A stretch of DNA of 64,000 bases from assembly GCF_900099775.1 (NCBI RefSeq), contig NZ_FMTM01000007.1:1-64000 (forward strand). The letters are read 5' to 3'. Numbering within the stretch: position 1 is the stretch's first letter; each line of letters begins with the position of its first letter. This stretch comes from Rhizobium mongolense subsp. loessense (lineage in GTDB: Bacteria > Pseudomonadota > Alphaproteobacteria > Rhizobiales > Rhizobiaceae). The notes below the pieces were generated by a model, which saw only the letters and a program-made list of their open reading frames with translations, was not told where the DNA came from and did no database searches. A program made the translations under genes and the position numbers. Positions 41,909 to 51,361 of the stretch are shown here, one piece after another.

Positions 41909-42051
41909 TGCATCTCTGCCGGTGGCGAGCCAACCATAGCTTGTGATGTATTTTCGATGACACGGGAACCATGTTGCCGTCCGCGCATTCCCGCATTCGG
42001 GCTGTATTCGTCGAATGCGGCGCCCGGGCAAATCTCGATGGGGAGGATATC

Positions 42052-42567
42052 ATGGATCGCAGAAATCTTACGGCATTGCTCGGCATACTTGCCGTCGCCG
42101 GCTACCAGAACCGCGACAAGATCGCCGCAGCACTCCGCGAACTCACGCAAGGCGGCGCACAGCCGCAAACTGCCGGCACAGAGCCCGGCGCAGTGCCCTC
42201 GCAGCCTTCTGGAGGAGGTTTGGGCGGACTTCTCGGCGGCCTTGCAGGCGGTGGTCTTGGTGACCTCGTCAAGGGCGGCTCTGCCGGCGGTGTCCTGAGT
42301 GGCGGCCTTGGCGGCCTACTCGATCAGTTCACCAAGAACGGCTATGGCGATACCGCGGATTCATGGGTATCGCCCGGTGCGAACAAGCCGATCGACGACC
42401 GGCAGCTTTCGCAAGCGCTCGGCCCCGACGTTCTCGAAGAACTTTCTGCAAAGACAGGGTTGAGTGAGGATGAAATCCTGAAACGCCTTTCAAAAGACCT
42501 ACCGAGGGCCGTCGATGACCTGACACCGCAAGGTCAGATTCCGAACAGCGCCAACTTTTCGATCTGA
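42052..42567 (+). CDS. YidB-like (DUF937) protein
   Basis: 171 residues from ATG 42052 with GGGGAGGATATC upstream. A helical N-terminus (MDRRNLTALLGILAVAGYQN), a glycine-rich middle (GGGLGGLLGGLAGGGLGDLV, LSGGLGGLLDQF) and the C-terminal YidB signature DSWVSPGANKPIDDRQLSQA, TGLSEDEIL...LPRAVDDLTPQG. Function unknown; not obviously tied to the ATPase upstream. Confidence 0.85.
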   Translation: MDRRNLTALLGILAVAGYQNRDKIAAALRELTQGGAQPQTAGTEPGAVPSQPSGGGLGGLLGGLAGGGLGDLVKGGSAGGVLSGGLGGLLDQFTKNGYGDTADSWVSPGANKPIDDRQLSQALGPDVLEELSAKTGLSEDEILKRLSKDLPRAVDDLTPQGQIPNSANFSI

Positions 42568-42577
42568 TTGAAAGTTT

Positions 42578-42605
42578 TGCCCGGCGCAGTCCCCCACGCC
42601 GGGCA
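42578..42605 (+). terminator. Hairpin terminator between the YidB-like gene and serA
   Basis: Perfect nine-base stem TGCCCGGCG / CGCCGGGCA between the convergent genes. The T-rich tail is interrupted (ATTCGCATTCTT). Confidence 0.6.
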
Positions 42606-42631
42606 TTCGCATTCTTCCTTGGGAGGAAATC

Positions 42632-44227
42632 TTAATCGACCGCGAAGACCAAGGGCTTGGCCTGGCGGATTGCCGGGTGCGCCGTCAGCTTGGCGAGAAC
42701 GTCATCGCCGATCGGACCATCGACATAGAGAAGCGCGATCGCATCACCACCCTGCTTGTCGCGGCCGAGCTGGAAGTTGGCGATGTTCACACCGGCTTCC
42801 CCGAGCGTCGTGCCGATGAAGCCGATCATGCCGGGAACGTCGGTGTTGGCAATATAGACCATGTGGCTGCCGACATCGGCATCGAGGTTGATGCCCTTGA
42901 TCTGGATGAAGCGCGGCTTGCCGTCGGAAAAGACGGTACCGGCGATCGAGCGCGTCATGCTCTCGGTCGTCACCGTGAGCTTGATGTAGCCGTCGAAGAC
43001 GCCGGTCTTGTCGCGCTTGACCTCGGAGAGCACGATACCCTTTTCCTTGATCATGATCGGCGCCGAAACCATGTTGACGTCGGCAACCTGCGTGCGGATC
43101 AGACCGGCAAGCAACGCGCTCGTCAGCGCCCGGGTATTCATGTTCGCCGTGGCGCCGTCGTAGAGGATCTCGATTTCCTTGATCGGCTCCTCGGTGACCT
43201 GGCCGACGAAGGCGCCGAGAACGTCCGCGAGCCTGATGAACGGCTTCAGGATCGGCGCTTCTTCAGCCGTGATCGACGGCATGTTGATAGCGTTGGAAAC
43301 GGCACCCTTGACCAGATAGTCCGCCATCTGCTCGGCAACCTGCAGGGCGACGTTTTCCTGCGCTTCCGTGGTCGATGCACCGAGATGCGGCGTGCAGACG
43401 ACGTTCGGCAGACCAAAGAGCGGGCTTTCCTTGGCGGGCTCGATCTCGAAGACATCGAAGGCAGCACCGGCGACATGGCCGGACTTGATCGCGTCTGCAA
43501 GCGCAGCCTCATCGACGAGACCGCCGCGGGCGCAGTTGATGATGCGCACACCCGGCTTCGTCTTCGCCAGTGCTTCCCTGTTGAGGATGCCGCGCGTCTT
43601 GTCCGTCATCGGCACATGCAGCGTGATGAAGTCAGCCTTGGCAAGCAGTTCGTCGAGCTCGACCTTGACAACGCCCATTTCCTCGGCGCGCTCCTTGGAC
43701 AGGAACGGGTCGTAGGCGAGAACGTGCATCTTGAGACCAATGGCGCGAGCACAGACGATCGATCCAATGTTGCCGGCACCGATCACCCCAAGCGTCTTGC
43801 CGGTGATTTCGACACCCATGAACTTCGATTTCTCCCACTTGCCGGCCTGCGTCGAGGCATCAGCCTGCGGTAGCTGGCGGGCAACGGCGAACATCAGCGC
43901 GATTGCGTGTTCGGCCGTGGTGATGGAGTTGCCGAAGGGCGTGTTCATGACGATGATGCCGCGGCGCGAAGCAGCCGGGATATCGACATTGTCGACACCG
44001 ATGCCGGCACGCCCGATGACCTTGAGGTTGGTCGCGGCTGCAATCAGCTTTTCCGTCGCCTTTGTGGCGGAGCGGATGGCAAGACCATCATAGTTGCCGA
44101 TGACTTCGGCGAGCTTGTCCTTGTCCTTGCCGAGTTGCGGCTGGAAATCGACTTCGACGCCGCGGTCGCGGAAGATCTGGACGGCGGTTTCTGACAATTC
44201 GTCGGATACGAGAACGCGAGGTGCCAT
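42632..44227 (-). CDS. serA: D-3-phosphoglycerate dehydrogenase
   Basis: 531 residues, the long form with catalytic, intervening and C-terminal ACT domains. NAD-binding GVIGAGNIGSIVCARA, substrate motif NCARGGLVDEAAL and the catalytic histidine in CTPHLGASTTEAQ are intact. The ACT domain (TDVPGMIGFIGTTLGEAGVN) suggests serine or another amino acid as effector. It catalyses the first step of serine synthesis. It lies 84 bases downstream of serC and is probably cotranscribed. Confidence 0.96.
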   Translation of the reverse strand: MAPRVLVSDELSETAVQIFRDRGVEVDFQPQLGKDKDKLAEVIGNYDGLAIRSATKATEKLIAAATNLKVIGRAGIGVDNVDIPAASRRGIIVMNTPFGNSITTAEHAIALMFAVARQLPQADASTQAGKWEKSKFMGVEITGKTLGVIGAGNIGSIVCARAIGLKMHVLAYDPFLSKERAEEMGVVKVELDELLAKADFITLHVPMTDKTRGILNREALAKTKPGVRIINCARGGLVDEAALADAIKSGHVAGAAFDVFEIEPAKESPLFGLPNVVCTPHLGASTTEAQENVALQVAEQMADYLVKGAVSNAINMPSITAEEAPILKPFIRLADVLGAFVGQVTEEPIKEIEILYDGATANMNTRALTSALLAGLIRTQVADVNMVSAPIMIKEKGIVLSEVKRDKTGVFDGYIKLTVTTESMTRSIAGTVFSDGKPRFIQIKGINLDADVGSHMVYIANTDVPGMIGFIGTTLGEAGVNIANFQLGRDKQGGDAIALLYVDGPIGDDVLAKLTAHPAIRQAKPLVFAVD

Positions 44228-44311
44228 TGGGGGCTTCCTTCAAAAGTGTTCAGCGATGATAAATGAGAATGCGGAGGCCCCGCTCAGTGAGCGGAGCCGG
44301 ATGCGATCACG

Positions 44312-45490
44312 TCAGGCAGCAGCCTGGGAAAGCGTCGCCTTCTGCGTCTCGAAGGCCCAGGAGAGCCAGGGCATCAGCTTCTGCATGTCGGCGGTTTCGA
44401 TCGTGGCGCCTGCCCAGATACGGAGGCCCGAGGGCGCATCGCGATAATGGCCGATGTCGTAAGCGACACCTTCCTTCTCGAGCAGCGAGACGATGCCCTT
44501 GGCAAAATTCGCCTGGCCGTCGGCGTCGAGTGCCGCAACATCCTTGTCGACGATCTTCAGGCAGACTGACGTGTTCGACGCGGTCTCCGGCTTCACCGCC
44601 AGGTTGGCGATCCAGTCGTTGGCCGCAACGAAATCGGCGATGACCTTGGCATTCGCATCGGCACGCGCCATCAGTGCCCTGAGGCCGCCGAGCTGCCTTG
44701 CCCAAAAAAGCGCATCGAGATAGTCCTCGACGCAGAGCATCGAAGGCGTGTTGATCGTCTCGCCCTGAAAAATGCCTTCGGAGAGCTTGCCGCCGGAGGT
44801 CATGCGGAAGATCTTCGGCAGCGGCCAGGCCGGCGTATAGGTCAGCAGGCGCTCAACCGCGCGCGGCGAAAGGATGATGACGCCATGTGCGCCCTCGCCG
44901 CCGAGAACCTTCTGCCAGGAAAAGGTGACGACATCGAGCTTGGCGAAATCGAGGTTCTGCGCAAAAGCGGCAGACGTCGCGTCGCAGATCGTCAGTCCCT
45001 TGCGGTCGGCCGGGATGAAATCACCGTTCGGAACGCGAACGCCCGATGTGGTACCGTTCCAGGTGAAGACTACGTCCCGGTCGAAATCGACGGAGGAAAG
45101 GTCTGGCAGCTCGCCGTAACCGGCTTCGAGCTTGCGGACGTCCTTGAGCTTCAGTTGCTTGACGACATCGGTGACCCAGCCCGCGCCGAAGCTTTCCCAG
45201 GCGAGCATGTCCACACCGCGCTCACCGAGCAGCGACCAGAGCGCCATTTCAACGGCACCGGTATCGGAAGCGGGAACGATGCCAATGCGGTAATCCGCCG
45301 GCACTTCCAGGACTTCGCGGGTAAGATCGATGGCTTGCTTCAGCTTTGCCTTGCCGACTTTCGCGCGATGCGAACGGCCGAGAGCCGCGTCAGAAAGGGC
45401 ATCGAGCGTCCAACCGGGGCGCTTCGAGCAGGGGCCAGAAGAGAAATGAGTATTTTGCGGACGTACGTCCGGCTTTGCGGTCTTCGCCAT
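44312..45490 (-). CDS. serC: Phosphoserine aminotransferase
   Basis: 392 residues, the alphaproteobacterial short form. It starts MAKTAKPDVRPQNTHFSSGP; PLP lysine in TFSWQKVLGGEGAHG. It converts 3-phosphohydroxypyruvate to phosphoserine, the step after SerA. The ATG at 45490 lies just after a two-hairpin leader whose second loop contains the ribosome-binding site. Confidence 0.95.
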   Translation of the reverse strand: MAKTAKPDVRPQNTHFSSGPCSKRPGWTLDALSDAALGRSHRAKVGKAKLKQAIDLTREVLEVPADYRIGIVPASDTGAVEMALWSLLGERGVDMLAWESFGAGWVTDVVKQLKLKDVRKLEAGYGELPDLSSVDFDRDVVFTWNGTTSGVRVPNGDFIPADRKGLTICDATSAAFAQNLDFAKLDVVTFSWQKVLGGEGAHGVIILSPRAVERLLTYTPAWPLPKIFRMTSGGKLSEGIFQGETINTPSMLCVEDYLDALFWARQLGGLRALMARADANAKVIADFVAANDWIANLAVKPETASNTSVCLKIVDKDVAALDADGQANFAKGIVSLLEKEGVAYDIGHYRDAPSGLRIWAGATIETADMQKLMPWLSWAFETQKATLSQAAA

Positions 45491-45545
45491 GTGCTATCCT
45501 TCCAGATAGATAGCTCCTCGTTGGGGAGGAGTGTCCCGCCGCCGT
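45491..45545 (-). ncRNA. serC leader RNA (serC motif candidate)
   Basis: On the minus strand two adjacent hairpins precede serC: CTCCTC-CCCAAC-GAGGAG and GCTATC-(10)-GATAGC, the second ending two bases before the ATG and carrying AGGA in loop and stem. This matches the known alphaproteobacterial serC motif, a probable cis-regulatory RNA of unknown ligand. Confidence 0.75.
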
Positions 45546-45714
45546 GGATATAGATGGCGCGCATCATAGTCAACGTAGAAGTGTCGCATCCGGACGATTT
45601 TTTGACGCAGGCGCGATCAAGTCCGCTTCATCCGCGCGGGGCCGACAGGGCGGAGAACGGCCCGAAGACAATGGCACAGATCGCTGAACGTGCTCGATCT
45701 GCATCCATGACGAA

Positions 45715-45738
45715 AAAGCCGCCCCAACGGGCGGCTTT
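45715..45738 (-). terminator. Terminator after the outer-membrane protein gene
   Basis: Stem AAAGCCGCCC / GGGCGGCTTT, loop CAAC, followed on the minus strand by TTTTT. Confidence 0.85.
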
Positions 45739-45761
45739 CGATCAGCAGCTGAGACTTCGGA

Positions 45762-46598
45762 TCACTTGTAGACCGACGGCTGCAGCGGAATTTCCGGCGG
45801 CGGCTCGTAGCTTGCCTGCTGGCAACCGCCGAAGAGGTAACGAGCGCCGACACGGGCTTCATGAACATTGAAGCCCTTGTCCCGGCCAGGACCACCATTG
45901 CTCGCGTAACCGAACATGCTACCGCCGTCGACATGCAGGAAGCGATAGCCGACATCCGCCTTGACGTTACAAGTGACGTCGATCGAGGCGCCGGCCATGA
46001 GCGCGTAGCTGAAGCGCCAGTTGCCGCGGCCGCCATGGATCACTTCGTCATCGCAACCGCCGCCATCATCCTGGCAGGATTCGTTACGAAGGTTTTTCCA
46101 TTTGACATAGGTACCGCCGATACCGCCGCCGACATAAGGAGTGAAGACGCCGTAAGTGCCGAGGTCGACATAGGCATTCGCCATCAGCGACCAGGCCGTG
46201 AGCGACGAGACATCGCGAGATGTGCAGGCCTCGAGTGGGGCACCGCACTGGCCGGTCGTTGAGCCGCGGAAATCAGCCTTGGTCAGGTAGTCGAGCGTGA
46301 GGTCGGTGCGGAAATAATTGTTGATCTGGTAACCAACGCCGCCGCCGACCGTCCAGGAGTCGCGCAGCTCGGCGCTGTCGAAATCGACCTCATTGGCGTT
46401 GCTTCCCTGGAAGTAGCGGGCGCCGCGCATGTCGGTAAAGCCATAGCCGACATCGCCGCGCAGATACCAGCCGGTCGATTCGGCTACCGTGACTTCTGGC
46501 GGCATTTCCGGCGCGGGCTCGATAGGAGCGAGATCGGCGGCGAAAGCATTTGATGTGACAAGCAATGCGGCAAAGACGCCGGACAAGCTTCTTTTCAT
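45762..46598 (-). CDS. Outer-membrane beta-barrel protein (Omp25/31-like)
   Basis: 278 residues from ATG 46598. Signal peptide MKRSLSGVFAALLVTSNAFA, then a proline-rich linker (DLAPIEPAPEMPPEVTV) and alternating strands with GWYLRGDVGYGFTDM, YFRTDLTLDYL, YVDLGTYGVFTPYVGGGIGG and a C-terminal YLFGGCQ. It has four to five cysteines, unusual for a small barrel, that may form loop disulfides. Likely a surface beta-barrel of the opacity-porin type. Single-gene unit ending at a strong terminator. Confidence 0.85.
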   Translation of the reverse strand: MKRSLSGVFAALLVTSNAFAADLAPIEPAPEMPPEVTVAESTGWYLRGDVGYGFTDMRGARYFQGSNANEVDFDSAELRDSWTVGGGVGYQINNYFRTDLTLDYLTKADFRGSTTGQCGAPLEACTSRDVSSLTAWSLMANAYVDLGTYGVFTPYVGGGIGGTYVKWKNLRNESCQDDGGGCDDEVIHGGRGNWRFSYALMAGASIDVTCNVKADVGYRFLHVDGGSMFGYASNGGPGRDKGFNVHEARVGARYLFGGCQQASYEPPPEIPLQPSVYK

Positions 46599-46816
46599 GA
46601 TCCACTCCAAAATCCAGTTGCATCGGCAGAGCGGACTCCCTGCCAATCTGATAGGCTTTGCATGGATAATGAATTGGAAACGTTAAAAGCTGCTTAACTG
46701 TAAAAATTAACTACGTTTTCTGCCTCGCAACATGGCCGAGTAACCCGTTGAATTTAACGGAAACATGTTGGAGCCAAACAATGCTTCGATCTTCTAAAGT
46801 TAAACAAGTGATCGCG

Positions 46817-47149
46817 TCAGAGGCCTACACTGGAGAAGGTCAGCCGCGTGAAGATCGTATAGTTCGATTCCGAAACCATCATGGCGACGAAGACAAGCAC
46901 CAGAACCGGCGGCACCAGGATTGCATAGACAAGCGCCAACCGCTCCCAAGCCATGTGCATGAAGACGGCGACGATCAGTCCTGCCTTCAGCACCATGAAG
47001 AACAGGATCAGGAACCATCGCGCGTAGCCCTGGATAGCGAAATAGTCGACCAGGTACGAGAAGGTGCTGAGGACGAAGAGCAACCCCCAGACCAGGAGAT
47101 AGAGCTTGACGGGGTGTTGTTGTCCGGAATGCGTTTGCGCATGTGCCAT
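46817..47149 (-). CDS. Cytochrome oxidase subunit IV
   Basis: 110 residues from ATG 47149 (MAHAQTHSGQQHP). Three membrane helices (LYLLVWGLLFVLSTFSYLVD; WFLILFFMVLKAGLIVAVFM; ALVYAILVPPVLVLVFVAMM) with the HMAWE motif of the prokaryotic subunit IV family. Last gene of the coxMNOP-like operon, starting nine bases downstream of subunit III gene coxP. Confidence 0.85.
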   Translation of the reverse strand: MAHAQTHSGQQHPVKLYLLVWGLLFVLSTFSYLVDYFAIQGYARWFLILFFMVLKAGLIVAVFMHMAWERLALVYAILVPPVLVLVFVAMMVSESNYTIFTRLTFSSVGL

Positions 47150-47157
47150 GGCAGTCC

Positions 47158-47880
47158 TCACCACAAATAGAAGAATGCGAAAATGAACACCCAGACGAGA
47201 TCGACGAAGTGCCAGTAGAGACCCATGATCTCGACGATCTCGTAATCACCCTTGCGGCTGGTAAAAAAGCCCCGCCGCTCCGTGTCGAAATCACCCCGCC
47301 AGACCTTGCGGGCGACGATGAGAAGGAAGATCACGCCGAAAGTGACATGGGTGCCGTGGAATCCGGTGATCATGAAGAACGACGAGCCAAATTGCGCCGC
47401 ACCCCAGGGATTTTCCCAGGGCCTTACGCCTTCCGAGATCAGTTTAGTCCATTCGAACGCCTGCATGCCGACGAATGTGGCGCCGAGAACCGCTGTCAGC
47501 AGCATCAGGGCGGCCGTCCGGCCGCGTTCGCGGCGATATCCAAAATTGACAGCCATCGCCATCGTGCCAGAACTGCTGATGAGGACGAAGGTCATGATGG
47601 CGATCAGGATCAGCGGCAATTCCTGCCCGCCGATATGAAGTGCGAAGACCTCGCTGGGATTCGGCCACGCGACAGGCGTAGACATGCGCGCAGTCATATA
47701 GGCAAGCAGAAAGCAGCCGAAGACGAAGGTGTCGCTGAGGAGGAAGATCCACATCATGGCCTTCCCCCACGAGACGTTCTTGAATGCCCGCTGGTCGGAA
47801 GAGAGATCGGCCGCGATCCCACGCAGGCCTTCGGGCCGCTGGAGTGTTCCGCCGGTTTCCGCTTGCGTATATTCAGCCAT
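47158..47880 (-). CDS. coxP: Cytochrome c oxidase subunit III (CoxP)
   Basis: 240 residues with the subunit III helices: WGKAMMWIFLLSDTFVFGCF, a motif for the family, then FAWTKL-like LISEGVRPWENPWG and FFMITGFHGTHVTFGVIFLL, GLYWHFVDLVWVFIFAFFYLW. It is one of two subunit III-like proteins in this operon, matching the coxO/coxP pair known from Bradyrhizobium coxMNOP. Lies 10 bases after coxO. Confidence 0.85.
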   Translation of the reverse strand: MAEYTQAETGGTLQRPEGLRGIAADLSSDQRAFKNVSWGKAMMWIFLLSDTFVFGCFLLAYMTARMSTPVAWPNPSEVFALHIGGQELPLILIAIMTFVLISSSGTMAMAVNFGYRRERGRTAALMLLTAVLGATFVGMQAFEWTKLISEGVRPWENPWGAAQFGSSFFMITGFHGTHVTFGVIFLLIVARKVWRGDFDTERRGFFTSRKGDYEIVEIMGLYWHFVDLVWVFIFAFFYLW

Positions 47881-47890
47881 CCTTCATCCC

Positions 47891-48598
47891 TCACGAAATC
47901 AGCTGGCGGCAGAGATCGACGAAATCATTCGCCCAGCCGGCAAAGAGTGCGAAGAGAACCACCCAGACGAAAAGCATGAAATGCCAGTAGACGGCGCAGA
48001 GCTCGAGGCTGAGCTGCAGCCTGCGGGCAGGAAAGCGATCGTCGAATGCCCTGCCCGTCGTGCGGCCGAGCACCGCCAGACCGCCCAGGATGTGCAGGCC
48101 GTGCAGGCCGGTCAGCATATAGAAGAAGCTGTTGGCAGGATTGTCGGCAAGCACGTAACCGGCCGCCGCAAGCTCCCGCCACGCCATCACCTGCCCGGCG
48201 AGAAAGAGGAACGCCGTCGCCAACCCCAAAAGGAGCGCAATCCGCATGATGTCGCTGCGACCGCGGCGTGCCTCGCCCTTGGCCCATTCGAGAGCGGCGC
48301 TGCTGAGCGCAAGCGCGGCGGTGTTGACCCAGAGCAGCCGGGGAATGGGCGTCGCCCACCAGTCGGCTGCCGCCATGCGCATGAAGTAGGCACTAATCAG
48401 AAGCGCAAAGAGCGCACCAACTACGGCGAGGAAAATGCCAAGCCCGACCCTGGCGGGCGCGATCGGCAACCGCTTTTCGCCGGCCGACTCGGTCACCAGT
48501 CCCACCTCCAGCCACGGCTTGGATGTCAGCCGGTGCTGGGTCATCCACCAGAGTACGATGACTGCGATGACCGCCAGGAAAATCAAGATGACGCTCAT
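47891..48598 (-). CDS. coxO: Cytochrome c oxidase subunit III-like protein (CoxO)
   Basis: 235 residues, about six to seven hydrophobic segments, with MLTGLHGLHILGGLAVLGRT and the C-terminal CAVYWHFMLFVWVVLFALFA, both characteristic of heme-copper oxidase subunit III. It overlaps coxN by four bases. The N-terminal helix (VILIFLAVIAVIVLWWMTQH) is an extra compared with coxP. Confidence 0.85.
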   Translation of the reverse strand: MSVILIFLAVIAVIVLWWMTQHRLTSKPWLEVGLVTESAGEKRLPIAPARVGLGIFLAVVGALFALLISAYFMRMAAADWWATPIPRLLWVNTAALALSSAALEWAKGEARRGRSDIMRIALLLGLATAFLFLAGQVMAWRELAAAGYVLADNPANSFFYMLTGLHGLHILGGLAVLGRTTGRAFDDRFPARRLQLSLELCAVYWHFMLFVWVVLFALFAGWANDFVDLCRQLIS

Positions 48599-50373
48599 GA
48601 GGCTGCTCCCGCCGCCGTACGGGCAGTGCCCGGATCATTCTGCGCAAGGAAGTCCTGGCTATTGCCCGGCACGCTGTAATCATACGCCCAACGATAGACC
48701 ACCGGCAGCTCCTTGCCCCAGTTGCCGTGCACCGGCGGGGTCTGGGGCGTCTGCCATTCCAGCGTTGTCGCACGCCAAGGATTGCCGCCGGCTTCCCGGC
48801 CCCTGAAAAGGCTCCAGACCAGATTGAACAGGAAGACGATCTGCGCTGCCCCGACAATCAGCGCGGCAGCGGTGATGAAAACGTTCAGCGTATCGGCGGA
48901 TGGCGGAACGAAAGCCGTCTCGCCCATCTCGTAATAGCGGCGCGGCACGCCCACCAGGCCGAGATAGTGCATGGGAAAGAAGATCGCATAGGTGCCGAGG
49001 AACGTGGTCCAGAAATGGATATGCCCCAGCGTCTCGTCCAGCATGCGTCCGGTCACCTTCGGATACCAATGATAGATTGCACCGAAAATGACCAGGATCG
49101 GTGCCACGCCCATCACCATGTGGAAATGCGCCACGACGAACATCGTATCGGACAGCGGTACGTCGACCACCACATTGCCGAGGAACAGTCCCGTCAGGCC
49201 GCCATTGACGAAAGTCAGAATGAAGGCGAGCGCAAAAAGCATCGGCAGCGTCAGGTGGATATCGCCGCGCCAGAGCGTCAGCACCCAATTATAAACCTTG
49301 ATGGCGGTCGGCACCGCAATGATGAGCGTCGTGACGGCAAAGAAGAAGCCGAAATTCGGGTTCATGCCGCTGACATACATGTGATGCGCCCAGACGATGA
49401 AGCTGAGCGCCCCGATGATCAGGATCGCCCAGACCATCATGCGGTAGCCGAAGATATTCTTTCGCGCATGCGTGCTAATGAGATCGGAAACGATCCCGAA
49501 GGCGGGAAGCGCCACGATATAGACCTCGGGATGACCGAAGAACCAGAAGAGATGCTGGAAAAGAATGGGACTGCCGCCACCCTGCTGCAGCTGCGTGCCC
49601 ATCTCCACGATGGCAGGCATGAAGAAGCTCGTCCCGAGCAGCCGGTCGAAAAGCATCATCACGGCGGCAACGAAAAGTGCGGGAAAGGCAAGAAGCGCCA
49701 TGACCGTCGCGGTGAAAATTCCCCAGACCGTCAGCGGCATGCGCATCAGCGTCATGCCGCGCGCGCGTCCCTGCAGCACGGTCACGACATAATTCAGGCC
49801 GCCCATCGTGAAGCCGATGATGAACAGGATCAGCGACGACAGCATGAGAATGATGCCCCAATCCTGTCCGCCCGGCGTCCCCGAAAGAATGGCTTGCGGC
49901 GGATAGAGCGTCCATCCGGCGCCGGTTGGTCCGCCGGGCGCGAAAAATCCGGCGACGAGCACCAGCACGGCGAGCAGATAAATCCAGTAACTCAGCATGT
50001 TGGCATAGGGAAACACCATGTCCCTGGCGCCGAGCATCAGGGGAATGAGGTAGTTGCCGAAACCGCCGAGAAACAGCGCGGTGAGAAGATAGATCACCAT
50101 GATCATGCCATGCATGGTGATGAACTGGTAATAGTGCTCCGCGTCGATGAAAGCGAAGTAGCCGGGAAAGGCAAGCTGCAGGCGCATCAACCAGGACAGG
50201 ACGAGCGCCACGAAACCGATCGCCATCGCCGTCACAGAGTATTGGACGGCAATAATCTTCGCATCCTGGCTGAAGACATATTTCGTCCACCAGCTCTTCG
50301 GATGGTAAAGTTCCACATCTTCGACTTCTGCAGGTGGGATGACCTCCCCGGCGCCCGATCGAATATCGACCAT
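48595..50373 (-). CDS. coxN: Cytochrome c oxidase subunit I (CoxN)
   Basis: 592 residues with twelve membrane helices. Low-spin haem ligand in the FITMHGMIMVIYLLTALFLG region, CuB ligands WFFGHPEVY and WAHHMY, and haem ligands VVAHFHMVMG are intact. This is the catalytic subunit that reduces oxygen to water at the inner membrane. The gene precedes coxO with a four-base overlap. Together with coxM's CuA site it forms a complete cytochrome c oxidase, distinct from the main aa3 enzyme expected elsewhere. Confidence 0.93.
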   Translation of the reverse strand: MVDIRSGAGEVIPPAEVEDVELYHPKSWWTKYVFSQDAKIIAVQYSVTAMAIGFVALVLSWLMRLQLAFPGYFAFIDAEHYYQFITMHGMIMVIYLLTALFLGGFGNYLIPLMLGARDMVFPYANMLSYWIYLLAVLVLVAGFFAPGGPTGAGWTLYPPQAILSGTPGGQDWGIILMLSSLILFIIGFTMGGLNYVVTVLQGRARGMTLMRMPLTVWGIFTATVMALLAFPALFVAAVMMLFDRLLGTSFFMPAIVEMGTQLQQGGGSPILFQHLFWFFGHPEVYIVALPAFGIVSDLISTHARKNIFGYRMMVWAILIIGALSFIVWAHHMYVSGMNPNFGFFFAVTTLIIAVPTAIKVYNWVLTLWRGDIHLTLPMLFALAFILTFVNGGLTGLFLGNVVVDVPLSDTMFVVAHFHMVMGVAPILVIFGAIYHWYPKVTGRMLDETLGHIHFWTTFLGTYAIFFPMHYLGLVGVPRRYYEMGETAFVPPSADTLNVFITAAALIVGAAQIVFLFNLVWSLFRGREAGGNPWRATTLEWQTPQTPPVHGNWGKELPVVYRWAYDYSVPGNSQDFLAQNDPGTARTAAGAAS

Positions 50374-50405
50374 GATATGTCCGTCCTCCCTATTCCTCCG
50401 ATAGG

Positions 50406-51230
50406 CTACTTCGCCTGTTCTGCCGGCTGGCCTTCCCCCGATGCCAGCATTTGGGTGAATGTCGTCTGCTCCGCCAGCCAGGCCTGGTAGGCGACTTCCT
50501 CATCGATCATGACCGTTCCGCGCATTTGCGAATGCCCGACGCCGCACAGCTCGGCGCAAAGAATTTCGAACGTTCCCGTGCGCGTCGGCGTAAACCAGAA
50601 ATAGGTCACCATGCCGGGGATCATATCCATCTTCGCCCGAAACTCTGGCACGTAGAAATCATGAAGGACGTCGATCGAACGAAGCAGGACCTTGACCGGT
50701 TTGCCGATCGGCAGGTGCAATTCACCTCCCTCGACGATCACATCATCGAGCCCTGCGGTATCGTTCTTGTTCAGGCCAAGGGGATTTTCCGGACTGACCT
50801 CACGGGTATCGGACTTTCCCAGCCGCCCGTCTGCGCCCGGCATGCGGAAACTCCACTGCCACTGCTGAGCGACGACCTCGATCTGGTGCGCATCGGCGGG
50901 GACGGTGATGAACTGGTTCCACACGACGAGCCCAGGCGCGAGCATCGCGGCAACCCCGACGGAGGTTACCACCGCAAGCCATATCTCCAGCCGCCTGTTC
51001 TCCGGCTCATAGGCGGCCTGGTTTCCGGGTTTGTGCCGGAACCGGAACACGCAATAGGCCATGAAGGAACCCACCGCCACAAACACCAGACCGGTGATCG
51101 CAAAGGTGATCAGCAGGGTGTTGTCAATGTAGCTCCAGTTGGAGGCGATCGGCGTCCACCACCACGGGCTCAGCAAATGGAACACGACGGATCCCACGAC
51201 CAGCAGAACCAGAACCAGCACGATAGCCAT
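50406..51230 (-). CDS. coxM: Cytochrome c oxidase subunit II (CoxM)
   Basis: 274 residues from ATG 51230 (MAIVLVLVLLVVGSVVFHLL). Two membrane helices anchor a periplasmic cupredoxin domain with the full CuA motif CAELCGVGHSQMRG, plus HDFYVPEFRAKMDMIPGMVT, so the oxidase accepts electrons from cytochrome c rather than quinol. An upstream in-frame start at 51275 would extend the N-terminus by 15 residues and is disfavoured because the helix would no longer be terminal. Confidence 0.92.
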   Translation of the reverse strand: MAIVLVLVLLVVGSVVFHLLSPWWWTPIASNWSYIDNTLLITFAITGLVFVAVGSFMAYCVFRFRHKPGNQAAYEPENRRLEIWLAVVTSVGVAAMLAPGLVVWNQFITVPADAHQIEVVAQQWQWSFRMPGADGRLGKSDTREVSPENPLGLNKNDTAGLDDVIVEGGELHLPIGKPVKVLLRSIDVLHDFYVPEFRAKMDMIPGMVTYFWFTPTRTGTFEILCAELCGVGHSQMRGTVMIDEEVAYQAWLAEQTTFTQMLASGEGQPAEQAK

Positions 51231-51361
51231 TGCCTGCTCCTTGAACCGTGACTTGCCACAGGGCGAAATCCGCAATCCGTCGGTGTATTTTTAGCATTAT
51301 CTCACGAACAAGTCGTGTGGACAATGACCGGCGGAAGCGGCGCTGCGGTGACCGTCAGGCT

